Below, piece by piece: positions 1 through 7,652 of a DNA stretch of 21,614 nucleotides (its first letter is position 1; each line of letters starts with the position of its first letter). The position numbers and the translations under genes were made by a program. The DNA is from AC-50 sp035640455 (GTDB lineage Bacteria > Actinomycetota > Thermoleophilia > Gaiellales > Gaiellaceae). The stretch spans positions 1-21,614 of the forward strand of contig DASQWB010000157.1 of assembly GCA_035640455.1 (NCBI GenBank), written 5' to 3'. The notes under the pieces were generated by a model that worked only from the letters and a program-made list of their open reading frames with translations, ran no database searches and had not been told where the DNA came from.

Positions 1-1287
1 AACGAGGACGTCTACGCGCGCTTCTCGAAGGACCTCTACGAGGCGATCGGCGAGTACGAGCACAACGAGAAGCGGTTCGCGAACTCGCTCAGCGTCCTGC
101 GAGAGCAGGACCAGGACGACAAGCGCGACGCCGTCGACGCGGAGGTCTGGGCGCGGGTCGTCCGGACGCTCGCCGAGCAGCGTGTCGACCCGAAGAACAC
201 GTACTTCAAGCTCCAAACGGAGAACGCGCTGGAGGGAGCACAGTCGATCGGCGAAGGGCTTCCGCCCTCGGCGATCGAGATCGACCTCCCCGACCTCGAG
301 CAGCAGGCCGACCTCGAGATCGTCGAGGCCAACCTCCACGCGATGCAGGCGATCTTCTTCGCGGCGACCCTCGAGGAGCTCAGGCTCTTCCAGGTCGTCG
401 ACAAGCTGATCGAGCTGTTCCAGCAGGGCATGCTCCCACTCGGGCGCGGCCCCGCCGGAAACCAGCTCTACGCGTACTGGAAGAAGACCATCGAGCGGAT
501 GACGGAGATCGAGCGCCGCAATCTCTACGCGCGGACGTTCGGGTTCCCGGGCGGCGACGCGCAGGTCGACGCCAACCGCGAGTTCCAAGACCTCTGGCTG
601 CGCTTCGTGTCGGCGGTCTCGGCGTTCTACCGCCAGGTCTCGGTCGATGAGCTCCTGCGGGCCGAGCGGACTCGCGGGCCGGCCTCGGTGACGCAGGAGC
701 TCGTCCGCAAGTCCGGTCGGGACCTCGCGGCGAACCTGTCGCTCCACGGCTACGGCGTCGCGTACTTCGCGGCGACCGAGCTCCAGGAGACGATCAAGGA
801 CGCGATCGCGATCCTCTCGGACGACGAGGTCAAGACGTCCTACGGCGCCCGCGACATGTTCCAGGTGATCGACCAGGTCGCGACCCTGGAGCTCCCGGGC
901 GGAGCCCGCAACAGCATTCGCTACCGCACGATGGCGACCGCGGGAGCGGTGATCATCCGCTGGCTCGCCGACCGCGCAGAGCAGCTCGCGGCGGTGGCGG
1001 GCTCGCCGATCCTGACGTTGAACCCGGCCAACCGGACGAGCAAGACGTTCAGGACGACCAAGCCCACGACCCATCCGACGGATCAGGACCTCCTCGACGC
1101 CTGCGAGCAGTGGCTCGCCGTGACGGGCACCTCGGAGGACCGGATCGAGCAGTACGCACAGCCGGCGGAGGGGCCGAACATGACCTCGAGGCCGATCCAG
1201 ATCCCGGCGGCCGTGCGAGAGGTGCTCGACTCGCAGCGTGACCTGCTCGAGTCCGTGGGCGTGAGCACGAACGGCAGGACCGGCTGA
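1..1287 (+). CDS. Uncharacterised family A protein, 5' end cut by the window edge
   Basis: The frame is open from base 1 to a TGA at 1285-1287, giving 428 visible residues; the true start lies upstream, and the first internal ATG (343) is not the start because the frame before it has the same coding character. The protein is soluble and mostly helical, with no signal peptide or membrane segment. From visible residue ~95 to ~330 it aligns by eye with the gene at 4920-5867: a Leu/Pro segment (IEIDLPDLE), a long helical stretch, 'ERRNLYARTFG' matching 'ERHAFYARLFG', 'GRDLAANLS' matching 'AAQLAANLS', and 'GAVIIRWLAD' matching 'GQLLLAWLAE'. About 90 N-terminal residues here have no clear match at the same level. 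It is followed by a gene starting 2-11 nt later, so the two are probably co-transcribed. I do not recognise the family; function unknown. Confidence 0.85.
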   Translation, partial: NEDVYARFSKDLYEAIGEYEHNEKRFANSLSVLREQDQDDKRDAVDAEVWARVVRTLAEQRVDPKNTYFKLQTENALEGAQSIGEGLPPSAIEIDLPDLEQQADLEIVEANLHAMQAIFFAATLEELRLFQVVDKLIELFQQGMLPLGRGPAGNQLYAYWKKTIERMTEIERRNLYARTFGFPGGDAQVDANREFQDLWLRFVSAVSAFYRQVSVDELLRAERTRGPASVTQELVRKSGRDLAANLSLHGYGVAYFAATELQETIKDAIAILSDDEVKTSYGARDMFQVIDQVATLELPGGARNSIRYRTMATAGAVIIRWLADRAEQLAAVAGSPILTLNPANRTSKTFRTTKPTTHPTDQDLLDACEQWLAVTGTSEDRIEQYAQPAEGPNMTSRPIQIPAAVREVLDSQRDLLESVGVSTNGRTG

Positions 1288-1298
1288 GGGTGATCGAG

Positions 1299-2348
1299 AT
1301 GGTCGAAGAGCAAGCACTCTCGTCGGTCGTCAAGGATCGGGTGCGGAAGGCGGCCCGGCAGCTCGGCGCGGCGGATCCGCTGCTGTACGTCGGTGAGCTG
1401 CTCGAGCGGTCCTTCCCGCACCCGGTCGGCGACCCGAAGTACGCGGCGAACACGCTCACGCCGGGCGCCGCCCCCTTCGAGCCGTCGTTCTCAGAGCGGG
1501 AGCCTCACGCGCTGCGCTTCACGATCGAGCCGCTCGGGCCCGGCCCGTCGCCGGTCGCGCGGCGCGAGGAGGCGACCCGAGAGATGCGGCGGCTCGTCGG
1601 GCCGGTCTTCGGCAACGACGCGCTCCGCTGGTTCGACGAGCGAAGCGAGGAGTGGCGCGGCCTCGCTTCGCTCTCCGACCTCGAGTACGGGGCCTGGTTC
1701 GGGAGCGGGTACGACCGCGACGGCCTCACGTCGGCGAAGGTGTACTACGAGCTCCAGCCGCACCATCTGGACGCGCTTCCGCCGGCGCTCGCGAGGATCG
1801 TGAAGATCGCGCGTGAGGCGCTGCCGGGCCTCGTTCCGGCGTTCACCTCGATTGCGTGCCGCCGCGACGCCGGCGGCCAGCGGGTGACGTTCATGCACAG
1901 GGGCGTCCTGCGCCTGAGCGCCCTCGAGCCCTTGCTGCGGAGGCTCGGGCTCGCCCATCACCTCCCCGCGCTCATGCAGCTCGTCGGCGTCGCGCTCGGT
2001 GGTCGCTTCGAGCTGCCGGAGCGGACGGTTCTCCTCGGCTTCGGCGAGGCGCCCGACGGTCCGGAGCTCAAGCTCGAAGCGTTGCTCGGGATGCTGCCGG
2101 ACGTCCCGCCGACGTTCCTCGACCTCGTCGCGTTGGGGCTCTCCGAGCGCCCGCGCGAGCTCCGTGCGCTCGCCCGCTGGCTGCGGGCGTTCACGCCCGA
2201 GTCGAAGGACTGGCCCGGCAACTTCTCGGTGTTCAGCATCCGGACGAGCCCGCGGACGCCGCCGCGCGTCAGCCTGTACCTGCGCCCGGTGGAGTTCGAG
2301 GTCCACCGCCGGGTCGCCGACGTTCCCGCGATGGCGGCGGTGTCGTGA
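1299..2348 (+). CDS. Uncharacterised singleton protein; faint resemblance to ABBA-type aromatic prenyltransferases
   Basis: About 349 residues with no signal peptide or membrane segment. I prefer the ATG at 1299, because GAGGG at 1286-1290 lies 8 nt before it; the GTG at 1290 would add three residues and has no room for a binding site. The sequence alternates helical Arg/Leu-rich stretches with short strands: 'AKVYYELQ' in the middle, 'GPELKLEALLGMLP' later, and 'RVSLYLRPVEFEV' near the C-terminus. Repeated strands of the type K-x-Y/L-x-x within alpha-beta units, plus a late 'xSLYLRP', recall the ABBA (PT-barrel) aromatic prenyltransferases, but I can see no diagnostic active-site set, so this is a weak inference. 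The TGA overlaps the next ATG (TGATG), indicating translational coupling to the family B genes. Confidence 0.8.
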   Translation: MVEEQALSSVVKDRVRKAARQLGAADPLLYVGELLERSFPHPVGDPKYAANTLTPGAAPFEPSFSEREPHALRFTIEPLGPGPSPVARREEATREMRRLVGPVFGNDALRWFDERSEEWRGLASLSDLEYGAWFGSGYDRDGLTSAKVYYELQPHHLDALPPALARIVKIAREALPGLVPAFTSIACRRDAGGQRVTFMHRGVLRLSALEPLLRRLGLAHHLPALMQLVGVALGGRFELPERTVLLGFGEAPDGPELKLEALLGMLPDVPPTFLDLVALGLSERPRELRALARWLRAFTPESKDWPGNFSVFSIRTSPRTPPRVSLYLRPVEFEVHRRVADVPAMAAVS

Positions 2349-3631
2349 TGAGCGCGGCGCCGACAGCCACGGCGCCCGGCGGCGTTCCGGACGTCAGCCC
2401 CGAGACGCTCGCCACCACGCGCCAAGAGGTCGCGAAGCTCTTCCACCAGAGCGAGAGCTTCCAGAAGCTGTCGCCGCAGGCACAGGAGGAGATCGCCAAC
2501 AACACCGTTCGCATCGTCAGCACGCTCGCGGAGCCCCAGGCCCGGCGTGCGGCGAAGGCGCGCGCGGCGGCGAGCGCGGATCCGTATGCGCTCGCCCTCG
2601 AGGACGCCACGAGCTCGCCGGAGATGCCGCAGTTCCGGGCGCAGGGAGCCCGCGAAGGCGCCGCGGTCGCGGGTGCCCTGCTCCAGGCCGTGAACTTCGC
2701 GGAGTTCGTGAGCGGGCTCATCAAGGGCGTCTTCCACGCGATCGTCCAGGCCTCGATCGAGCAGATGGAGGCGTACGGGCGGCTCGTGGCCGACGTCGCG
2801 AAGACCCTGAACCAGTTCCGCGACGAGAGCACGACCGACGCGCAGGGCATGGACCACCTCGTCGACAGCTTCCCGGACACGTTCATGATCGACGTCGACA
2901 CGGGCGAGGACGGCAACCAGCAGCCGCGCGTCCGCCTGCGCGACGGCGTCGACGAGCAGCAGGCGCTCAAGAAGGTCCAGTCGCTGCCCGTCGAGGGCGG
3001 CCCGGTCCGGAGCCTCGACGACGACACCATCCAGGAGAAGCTCGTGCCGGCGGCCCGGACGCAGCTCGCCACGAGCCGTCAGCAGCTGCTCGCGACGATG
3101 GTGGTGATGGGCATCAACCGCATCGTCGTCACGGACGGCCGGATCGCGGCGAAGGTCCTCTACGACTTCCAGGCCCGAGACACGTTCAGCGGCAGGCTCA
3201 GCGCGACGCAGTTCGACTACGGCGACCAGTACAAGTACACGAGCGAAGGCGAGACGCAGCAGCAGCGGGAGTCGAAGGGCTACACGAGGGGGGCGGACGG
3301 GAGCTTCGAGAGCCGTGGCGGCAGCTACTACGCGCAGGGGAAGTACAAGAACACGGCCGAGCCCGTCCTGAAGCTCGTCAGCGCGACGAACGAGCAGACC
3401 GACGCGGCGCTCCAGACGAAGGCGAGCCTGGCCGGGAACGTCGACATCAACTTCAAGAGCGACTACTTCCCGCTCGAGAAGATGGCGGACTCGTTCCAGA
3501 TCGCACGCATCCAGGACGCGTCGAGGCCGGGCGGTGCCGCCGCTCCGGCTGCGGCTCCCGCGGGTAGCGGCGCGACGCCGCCGCCGGCGGCACCGCCGCC
3601 GCAGCAGCAGCCGGCGACTCCTGGGAGGTAG
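2348..3631 (+). CDS. Family B protein 1 (DUF2589-like layout, hypothetical)
   Basis: 427 residues, starting at the ATG that overlaps the upstream TGA by one base. Visible parts are: a helical N-terminal domain (~20-62) with 'SESFQKLSPQAQEEIA'; an amphipathic helix pair (~116-158) with 'FVSGLIKGVFHAIVQASIEQM'-type sequence; 'SRQQLLATMVVMGINRIVV' leading into 'VTDGRIAAKVLYDF' (~243-274); a polar Gly/Ser/Tyr/Gln-rich stretch (~278-360); a strand 'NVDINFKSDYFPLEKMAD' (~364-381); and a Pro/Ala/Gln tail (~392-427). It shares all the conserved blocks with the genes at 3643 and 5870. No signal peptide or membrane span. The order helix bundle, strand, Ser/Thr-rich beta stretch, strand ending in a Pro resembles DUF2589 proteins as I remember them; this needs a profile search. 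Function unknown. Confidence 0.85.
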   Translation: MSAAPTATAPGGVPDVSPETLATTRQEVAKLFHQSESFQKLSPQAQEEIANNTVRIVSTLAEPQARRAAKARAAASADPYALALEDATSSPEMPQFRAQGAREGAAVAGALLQAVNFAEFVSGLIKGVFHAIVQASIEQMEAYGRLVADVAKTLNQFRDESTTDAQGMDHLVDSFPDTFMIDVDTGEDGNQQPRVRLRDGVDEQQALKKVQSLPVEGGPVRSLDDDTIQEKLVPAARTQLATSRQQLLATMVVMGINRIVVTDGRIAAKVLYDFQARDTFSGRLSATQFDYGDQYKYTSEGETQQQRESKGYTRGADGSFESRGGSYYAQGKYKNTAEPVLKLVSATNEQTDAALQTKASLAGNVDINFKSDYFPLEKMADSFQIARIQDASRPGGAAAPAAAPAGSGATPPPAAPPPQQQPATPGR

Positions 3632-3642
3632 GAGGGGCAGAG

Positions 3643-4923
3643 ATGGCCGAGACCGCGCAAGCGCAACCGCTGCAGCAGCAGCATCGGCATCGCTGGGAAG
3701 ACGCCGAGACCCTCGAGCACGTGCGCCCGGCGGTGAGGGAAGTCCTCGCGAGGTCGGAGGCATTCCGCCGCCTCCCGGCCGCCGAGCAGCAGCAGATGGC
3801 GCGCGAGATGGTCAAGGTCGCGAGCTACCTCGCGAACCCCGAGGGCATCGTCTCCGACGCGCGCGCGGCCGGCGAGCCCGTGCGGCTCGCGACGGCGCAG
3901 GCGGAGGACCCCACCGCGACAGCGGGCATGCGCGCCGCGTCCGATCCCGGGTTCGCAGGCGAGGACTTCCAGGCCGGCGCCGTCCGCCAGGGCGTCGAGC
4001 AGTTCGGCGCGCTCGTCCAGAAGGTCGACTTCCCAAAGTTCGTCAGCGGCCTCATCCAGGGCGTCTTCCAGGCGATCGTCGACTCGTCGATCCAGCAAAT
4101 GCACGCCTACGGCGACCTCGTCGCCAACGTCGCGAAGACTGTCGACCAGTTCGCGCAGGACAACATCACGATGAACAACTCGCGCGACTGGCTCGCGAAC
4201 AGGTTCTCGGACAAGCTCGACGTCGACACGAGCCAGGCGAGCAGCGGCTTCGCCGAGGGCGAGACGCCGCCGGCGCCGCAGCCGCGCCTCGTCGTGAAGG
4301 CCGAGGATCCGGAAGCGGCCCTGCGCGAGATCTCGTCCGACCTCGGGCTCCCGCAGCCGATCACCGACCTCTCCGACGAGAACGACGAGCTGCGCCTCGT
4401 GACGCACGCGCGCCTCGAGATGGCTCGCAGCCGCCAGCAGCTCCTCGCCTCGATGGTGATCCTCGGGATCAACCGCATCGTCGTCACGGACGGGCTGATC
4501 AACGCGAAGGTCGTCTTCGACATGCGCGCCTCCGATACGGCGAAGCGCGAGTCGAAGGCGTCGATGCACGACACCACCGAGTCGAAGGCGTCGACGGAGA
4601 TGGAGGCGAGCTACGACAGCTGGTTCTCTCCGGTGTCCGGGTCGATGAAGGCTTCGGCGAGCACGGACCACGTGGCGACGGTCGAGTCCTCCGTCGACGA
4701 CACGTCGGAGTCCAAGGCCGAGGTGAAGGCGAAGCTGACCGGCGAGGTGCGGGTCAACTTCAAGAGCGACTACTTCCCGATGGAGAAGATGGCGAGCCCG
4801 GAGATGATCGCGGCGATCCAGGGGAACGCGACGCCGAGGACGAAGCCTGGCACGGCCCCGGCCGCCGCCGCACCGGCCGCCACGGCGCCTCCCGCTCCGG
4901 CGCCTGCGCCGGCACGGACGTGA
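3643..4923 (+). CDS. Family B protein 2 (DUF2589-like layout, hypothetical)
   Basis: 426 residues; the ATG at 3643 is preceded by a strong GGAGGG (3631-3636) that overlaps the upstream stop codon. The domain order is that of the gene at 2348: N-terminal helices (~22-66) with 'VREVLARSEAFRRLPAAEQ'; the conserved helix (~130-172) 'FVSGLIQGVFQAIVDSSIQQM'-like; 'RDWLANRF' (~181-188); 'SRQQLLASMVILGINRIVV' then 'VTDGLINAKVVFDM' (~263-294); a Ser/Thr/Lys/Glu-rich variable block with two 'ESKAS' motifs (~303-365); the strand 'EVRVNFKSDYFPMEKMAS' (~368-385); and a Pro/Ala tail (~397-426). It is the closer of the two relatives of the first copy, so the adjacent pair looks like a tandem duplication. 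Its TGA overlaps the GTG start of the next gene. No signal peptide; function unknown. Confidence 0.87.
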   Translation: MAETAQAQPLQQQHRHRWEDAETLEHVRPAVREVLARSEAFRRLPAAEQQQMAREMVKVASYLANPEGIVSDARAAGEPVRLATAQAEDPTATAGMRAASDPGFAGEDFQAGAVRQGVEQFGALVQKVDFPKFVSGLIQGVFQAIVDSSIQQMHAYGDLVANVAKTVDQFAQDNITMNNSRDWLANRFSDKLDVDTSQASSGFAEGETPPAPQPRLVVKAEDPEAALREISSDLGLPQPITDLSDENDELRLVTHARLEMARSRQQLLASMVILGINRIVVTDGLINAKVVFDMRASDTAKRESKASMHDTTESKASTEMEASYDSWFSPVSGSMKASASTDHVATVESSVDDTSESKAEVKAKLTGEVRVNFKSDYFPMEKMASPEMIAAIQGNATPRTKPGTAPAAAAPAATAPPAPAPAPART

Positions 4924-5867
4924 CCGCGATCCCCATCACGCGGCGCGACGCCCCCTCACCCGCGCCCGCCGCCGTCGACGAGCACGGCGTCGACCGCGCG
5001 ATCGCGCTCGGTCGGCGCCTCGTCGCGGCGGTGCGCGCGTACGCGGCGGCGCTCGACCTGCCGGAGCTCACGCCGATCGAGCTGCCGCCGGTCGTCGGCT
5101 CCGAGGCCGACCAGGCGAACCTCCGCGCGGTCGCGCCCCTCTACCTCGCCTCCGAGCTCGAGCAGACGGGCCTCGTCGTAGCGCTCGAGATGCTCGCGGG
5201 GATCTTCGCCACCGGCGGCATCCAGACCGACCTCGGCCCTGCCGGGCCGCTGTTCGCGACGTTCTGGCACGAGCGGGGCCAACGGTTCACGCGCGAGGAG
5301 CGGCACGCCTTCTACGCGCGGCTGTTCGGCGACGACTCCGGGCCCGCGCTCGCCGCAGCCGGCGGCCGGAACGCCGAGTTCGACGAGCTCATGATCGACC
5401 TCGCGGAGGCGCTCTACCGCTTCGGCTCGGACAGCCTGGGCCCGCTCCCCGCGAATGCCGAGAGGATCCGGGAGGCGGCGGCGCAGCTCGCAGCGAATCT
5501 CTCGCCGCGGAGCGGCGGCATGACGGCCTACGCAGCCCACGACCTCCTCGAGACGATCGCCTCCGCGATCCAGATCTTCAAGCAGCCGGCCGTTCAAGCC
5601 GCGCTCGGCGCGCGCTCCCTCTGGACGGCGGTGCGGAGCGCGAGCGAGCGCTACGTGCACACCGACGCCGACATCGACGCGCACGTCACACGGGGGAAGG
5701 CGGGGCAGCTCCTCCTCGCGTGGCTCGCCGAGACCGTGCCGCGGCTCGGCGACGTCGCGGCGGTCGCGGCCCCCGACGATCCGGTGATCGCGGCCGCTGC
5801 CGCCTGGCTCGAGGCGAGCCTGAGCATCCGCCAGCGAGAAGCCCGGGCGGCGGCCGCGAGAAGCTAG
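4920..5867 (+). CDS. Uncharacterised family A protein, second copy
   Basis: 315 residues. The GTG at 4920 overlaps the upstream TGA (GTGA); the open frame continues further upstream but only as a shadow inside the previous gene. Key blocks are 'LPELTPIELPPV' (~47-58), 'ERHAFYARLFGDD' (~127-139), 'NAEFDELMIDLAEALYRFG' (~151-169), 'AAQLAANLSPRSGGMTAYAAHDLLETIASAIQI' in two parts (~187-219), and 'GQLLLAWLAETVPRLG' (~262-277). All have counterparts in the gene ending at 1287, so the two are paralogues. The protein looks all-helical and cytosolic. It sits between two family B genes, which suggests that A and B proteins act together. Function unknown. Confidence 0.83.
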   Translation: MTAIPITRRDAPSPAPAAVDEHGVDRAIALGRRLVAAVRAYAAALDLPELTPIELPPVVGSEADQANLRAVAPLYLASELEQTGLVVALEMLAGIFATGGIQTDLGPAGPLFATFWHERGQRFTREERHAFYARLFGDDSGPALAAAGGRNAEFDELMIDLAEALYRFGSDSLGPLPANAERIREAAAQLAANLSPRSGGMTAYAAHDLLETIASAIQIFKQPAVQAALGARSLWTAVRSASERYVHTDADIDAHVTRGKAGQLLLAWLAETVPRLGDVAAVAAPDDPVIAAAAAWLEASLSIRQREARAAAARS

Positions 5868-5869
5868 GC

Positions 5870-7564
5870 ATGCCGCCGCTGCCGGACCCGCTGCCGCACG
5901 TCCGGAAGATCGTCCGCTCCCTCCTCCTCTCGTCGCCGGCCTTCAACGAGCTGGAGCCCGAGAAGCGGAACGAGCTCGCCGAGTCGATGGTCAAGGTCTG
6001 CCACGCGGCCGCGCTGCTCGTCCGCGAGGAGGTCGAGAGCGACGCGCAGACGCGAGCTCCTCGGCCCGCTCCGGCGCTCGCGGTCGCCCAGGGCGCGGGC
6101 GACGCCTTCTCCGGGGTCGCCGCGCAGCGCGTCGCCGGCACGACGCAGCAGATCCTGAACGCCGTCTCGTTTCCGCGCTTCGTCACCGACCTCATCAACG
6201 GCGTGTTCAAGGCGATGATCGACTCGAGCATCCAGCAGATGAACGCGTACGTCGAGCTGCTGAACAACGTGGCGTCGTCGACCGAGGGCTTCGCCGACTC
6301 GCAGATGAGCGAGGACCGCGCCCGCCAATGGCTGGTGGAGCACTACGGATCGCTCCAGCTCGTGCCCTCGGAGGACGGCGACGAAGGAGGAAGCCTGGTC
6401 CTCGAGCTTCGGGAAGGTGCGTCGATGCCCTCCGCCGACGCGCTCCGCACCGACCTCGGGCTCGACCCGGGAGAGAGCGTGCCGGCCGGCGACCCGGAGG
6501 CGCTCGTCCCCTTCGCCCGGCGCCACCTGGCCAAGTCCCGCCAGGGCATGCTCGCGACGATGGTCATGCTCGGGATGCAGCGCATCGTGGTCGAGAGCGG
6601 GCGGATCAACGCTTCGATGCGCTTCCACATCGACACCCGGAGCGTGGCGCAGGAAGACCGCGGGAGCAGGTTCGACATGACGAACCAGATCAACGCCGCC
6701 GGAAGCTACGGATTGGGCGCGTGGGGCGTCTCGGCGAGCATCTCGAACACGATCGGCTACGTCTCGACCGAGCGGACGCAGACGACCGAGGAGATGAACA
6801 CCGAGCTCGACCTCAACTCGTCGGTCGAGGTCGTCTTCAAGAGCGACTACCTGCCCCTGAACCGTCTCGCGACGAACGACCAGGTCTCGCGCATCCGCGA
6901 GAACAGCCGCAACCCGGAGGCCGAGGCGCAGGCCGCACAGCAGGCGCGCGACGCTCGGATCGCCGCTCAGGTCGCGGACGAGACCGCGCGCCGCAGCTCG
7001 CTCGACCTCACGCCGCGTTCCGTCACCCCGCCGGCGCCGGGTGCGCCCGGCACGGTCGAGCAAGCCCGGCGCGCCCGCGAAGAAGGCGGGTCGAGCAGCG
7101 AGACCGGCGTCCGAAGCGGCGGCCGCGCGGGAGGAAGCGGAGGCGCCGGCGGCACCGGAGGTGCGGCGCAGGACGGTCGCAGTGGCACCTCGAGCTCCGC
7201 TGGCGGGGGCGGCAGCACGCCTGCTGCGGGCGGGAGAACCAGCCCGGCCGGAGGCGGCGGAGGCGGCGGAGGCGGCGGAGGCGGCGGAACGACGCCCGCT
7301 GCGGGCGGCGGCGCCGGCGGAGGCGGCGGAACGACGCCGGCCGCGGGCAGCGGCACGACGCCGGCCGCAGGCGGTGGAGCCGGCGGAGGCGGCGGAACGA
7401 CACCGGCCGCAGGCGGTGGAGCCGGCGGAAGCGCGACCGGTACAGGCGGCGGAGGTACGGCGCATGCAGGCGGCGGGAGCGACACATCGAGCCGTGGTGG
7501 AGGCTCCGGCGGTTCGGCGCCGGCCGCTCGCGCGCCCGGGACGAGGGCGCCTGCGTCGAGGTGA
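5870..7564 (+). CDS. Family B protein 3 with long glycine-rich C-terminal tail (hypothetical)
   Basis: 564 residues; the ATG at 5870 is 2 nt after the preceding TAG. Residues ~1-345 carry the family B architecture: N-terminal helices with 'VRKIVRSLLLSSPAFNELEP' (~11-30), 'FPRFVTDLINGVFKAMIDSS' (~101-120), 'RQWLVEHYG' (~152-160), 'SRQGMLATMVMLGMQRIVV' then 'ESGRINASMRFHI' (~223-254), a beta-prone stretch rich in Gly/Ser/Asn (~270-300), and 'SVEVVFKSDYLPLNRLA' (~318-334). A charged Ala/Gln/Arg linker (~348-375) leads to an extreme Gly/Ala/Thr/Pro tail (~415-564) with repeated TTPAAGGG-type units. The extra ~150 residues account for its length relative to the other two copies. The tail suggests a flexible spacer or assembly segment (inference). 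It is the last gene of the operon. Function unknown. Confidence 0.85.
   Translation: MPPLPDPLPHVRKIVRSLLLSSPAFNELEPEKRNELAESMVKVCHAAALLVREEVESDAQTRAPRPAPALAVAQGAGDAFSGVAAQRVAGTTQQILNAVSFPRFVTDLINGVFKAMIDSSIQQMNAYVELLNNVASSTEGFADSQMSEDRARQWLVEHYGSLQLVPSEDGDEGGSLVLELREGASMPSADALRTDLGLDPGESVPAGDPEALVPFARRHLAKSRQGMLATMVMLGMQRIVVESGRINASMRFHIDTRSVAQEDRGSRFDMTNQINAAGSYGLGAWGVSASISNTIGYVSTERTQTTEEMNTELDLNSSVEVVFKSDYLPLNRLATNDQVSRIRENSRNPEAEAQAAQQARDARIAAQVADETARRSSLDLTPRSVTPPAPGAPGTVEQARRAREEGGSSSETGVRSGGRAGGSGGAGGTGGAAQDGRSGTSSSAGGGGSTPAAGGRTSPAGGGGGGGGGGGGGTTPAAGGGAGGGGGTTPAAGSGTTPAAGGGAGGGGGTTPAAGGGAGGSATGTGGGGTAHAGGGSDTSSRGGGSGGSAPAARAPGTRAPASR
7250..7430 (+). repeat. Coding tandem repeats in the Gly-rich tail
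   Basis: Four perfect 9-nt units GGAGGCGGC run from 7250 to 7285. They are followed to about 7430 by degenerate ~40-nt units encoding TTPAAGGGAGGGGG-like peptides (residues ~474-520 of the host protein). All units are multiples of three, so copy-number change would keep the frame. Confidence 0.8.
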
Positions 7565-7579
7565 GCCTTCGGGCCCACC
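7560..7579. terminator. UUCG-capped hairpin at the end of the hypothetical operon
   Basis: GGTGAGCC (7560-7567) pairs with GGCCCACC (7572-7579) apart from one A-C mismatch, and is capped by a TTCG tetraloop closed by a C-G pair. It spans the TGA of the last operon gene and lies in the 88-nt convergent gap before gcvPB ends. There is no T tract on either strand, so calling it a terminator is tentative. A separate 14-bp perfect palindrome GGCGTCTAGACGCC (7648-7661) covers the gcvPB stop codon. Confidence 0.35.
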
Positions 7580-7652
7580 GCCTCGCGGCCAGGACGGGCT
7601 AACGGCAACAGCCTCGCGGCGACCGGCCGCGCTGCTCGCCCCGATGTGGCGT

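Noticed and set aside
1..7564. Prophage or contractile-injection-system remnant
   Set aside because: Structural flavour of the repeated proteins is suggestive, but no sheath, tube, baseplate, ATPase, integrase or att-like repeat is visible.
6967..7608. Long Pro-rich reading frame on the minus strand opposite the Gly-rich tail
   Set aside because: It is the antisense of GGN codons (CCN read as Pro) and has no start signal or domain; compositional shadow.
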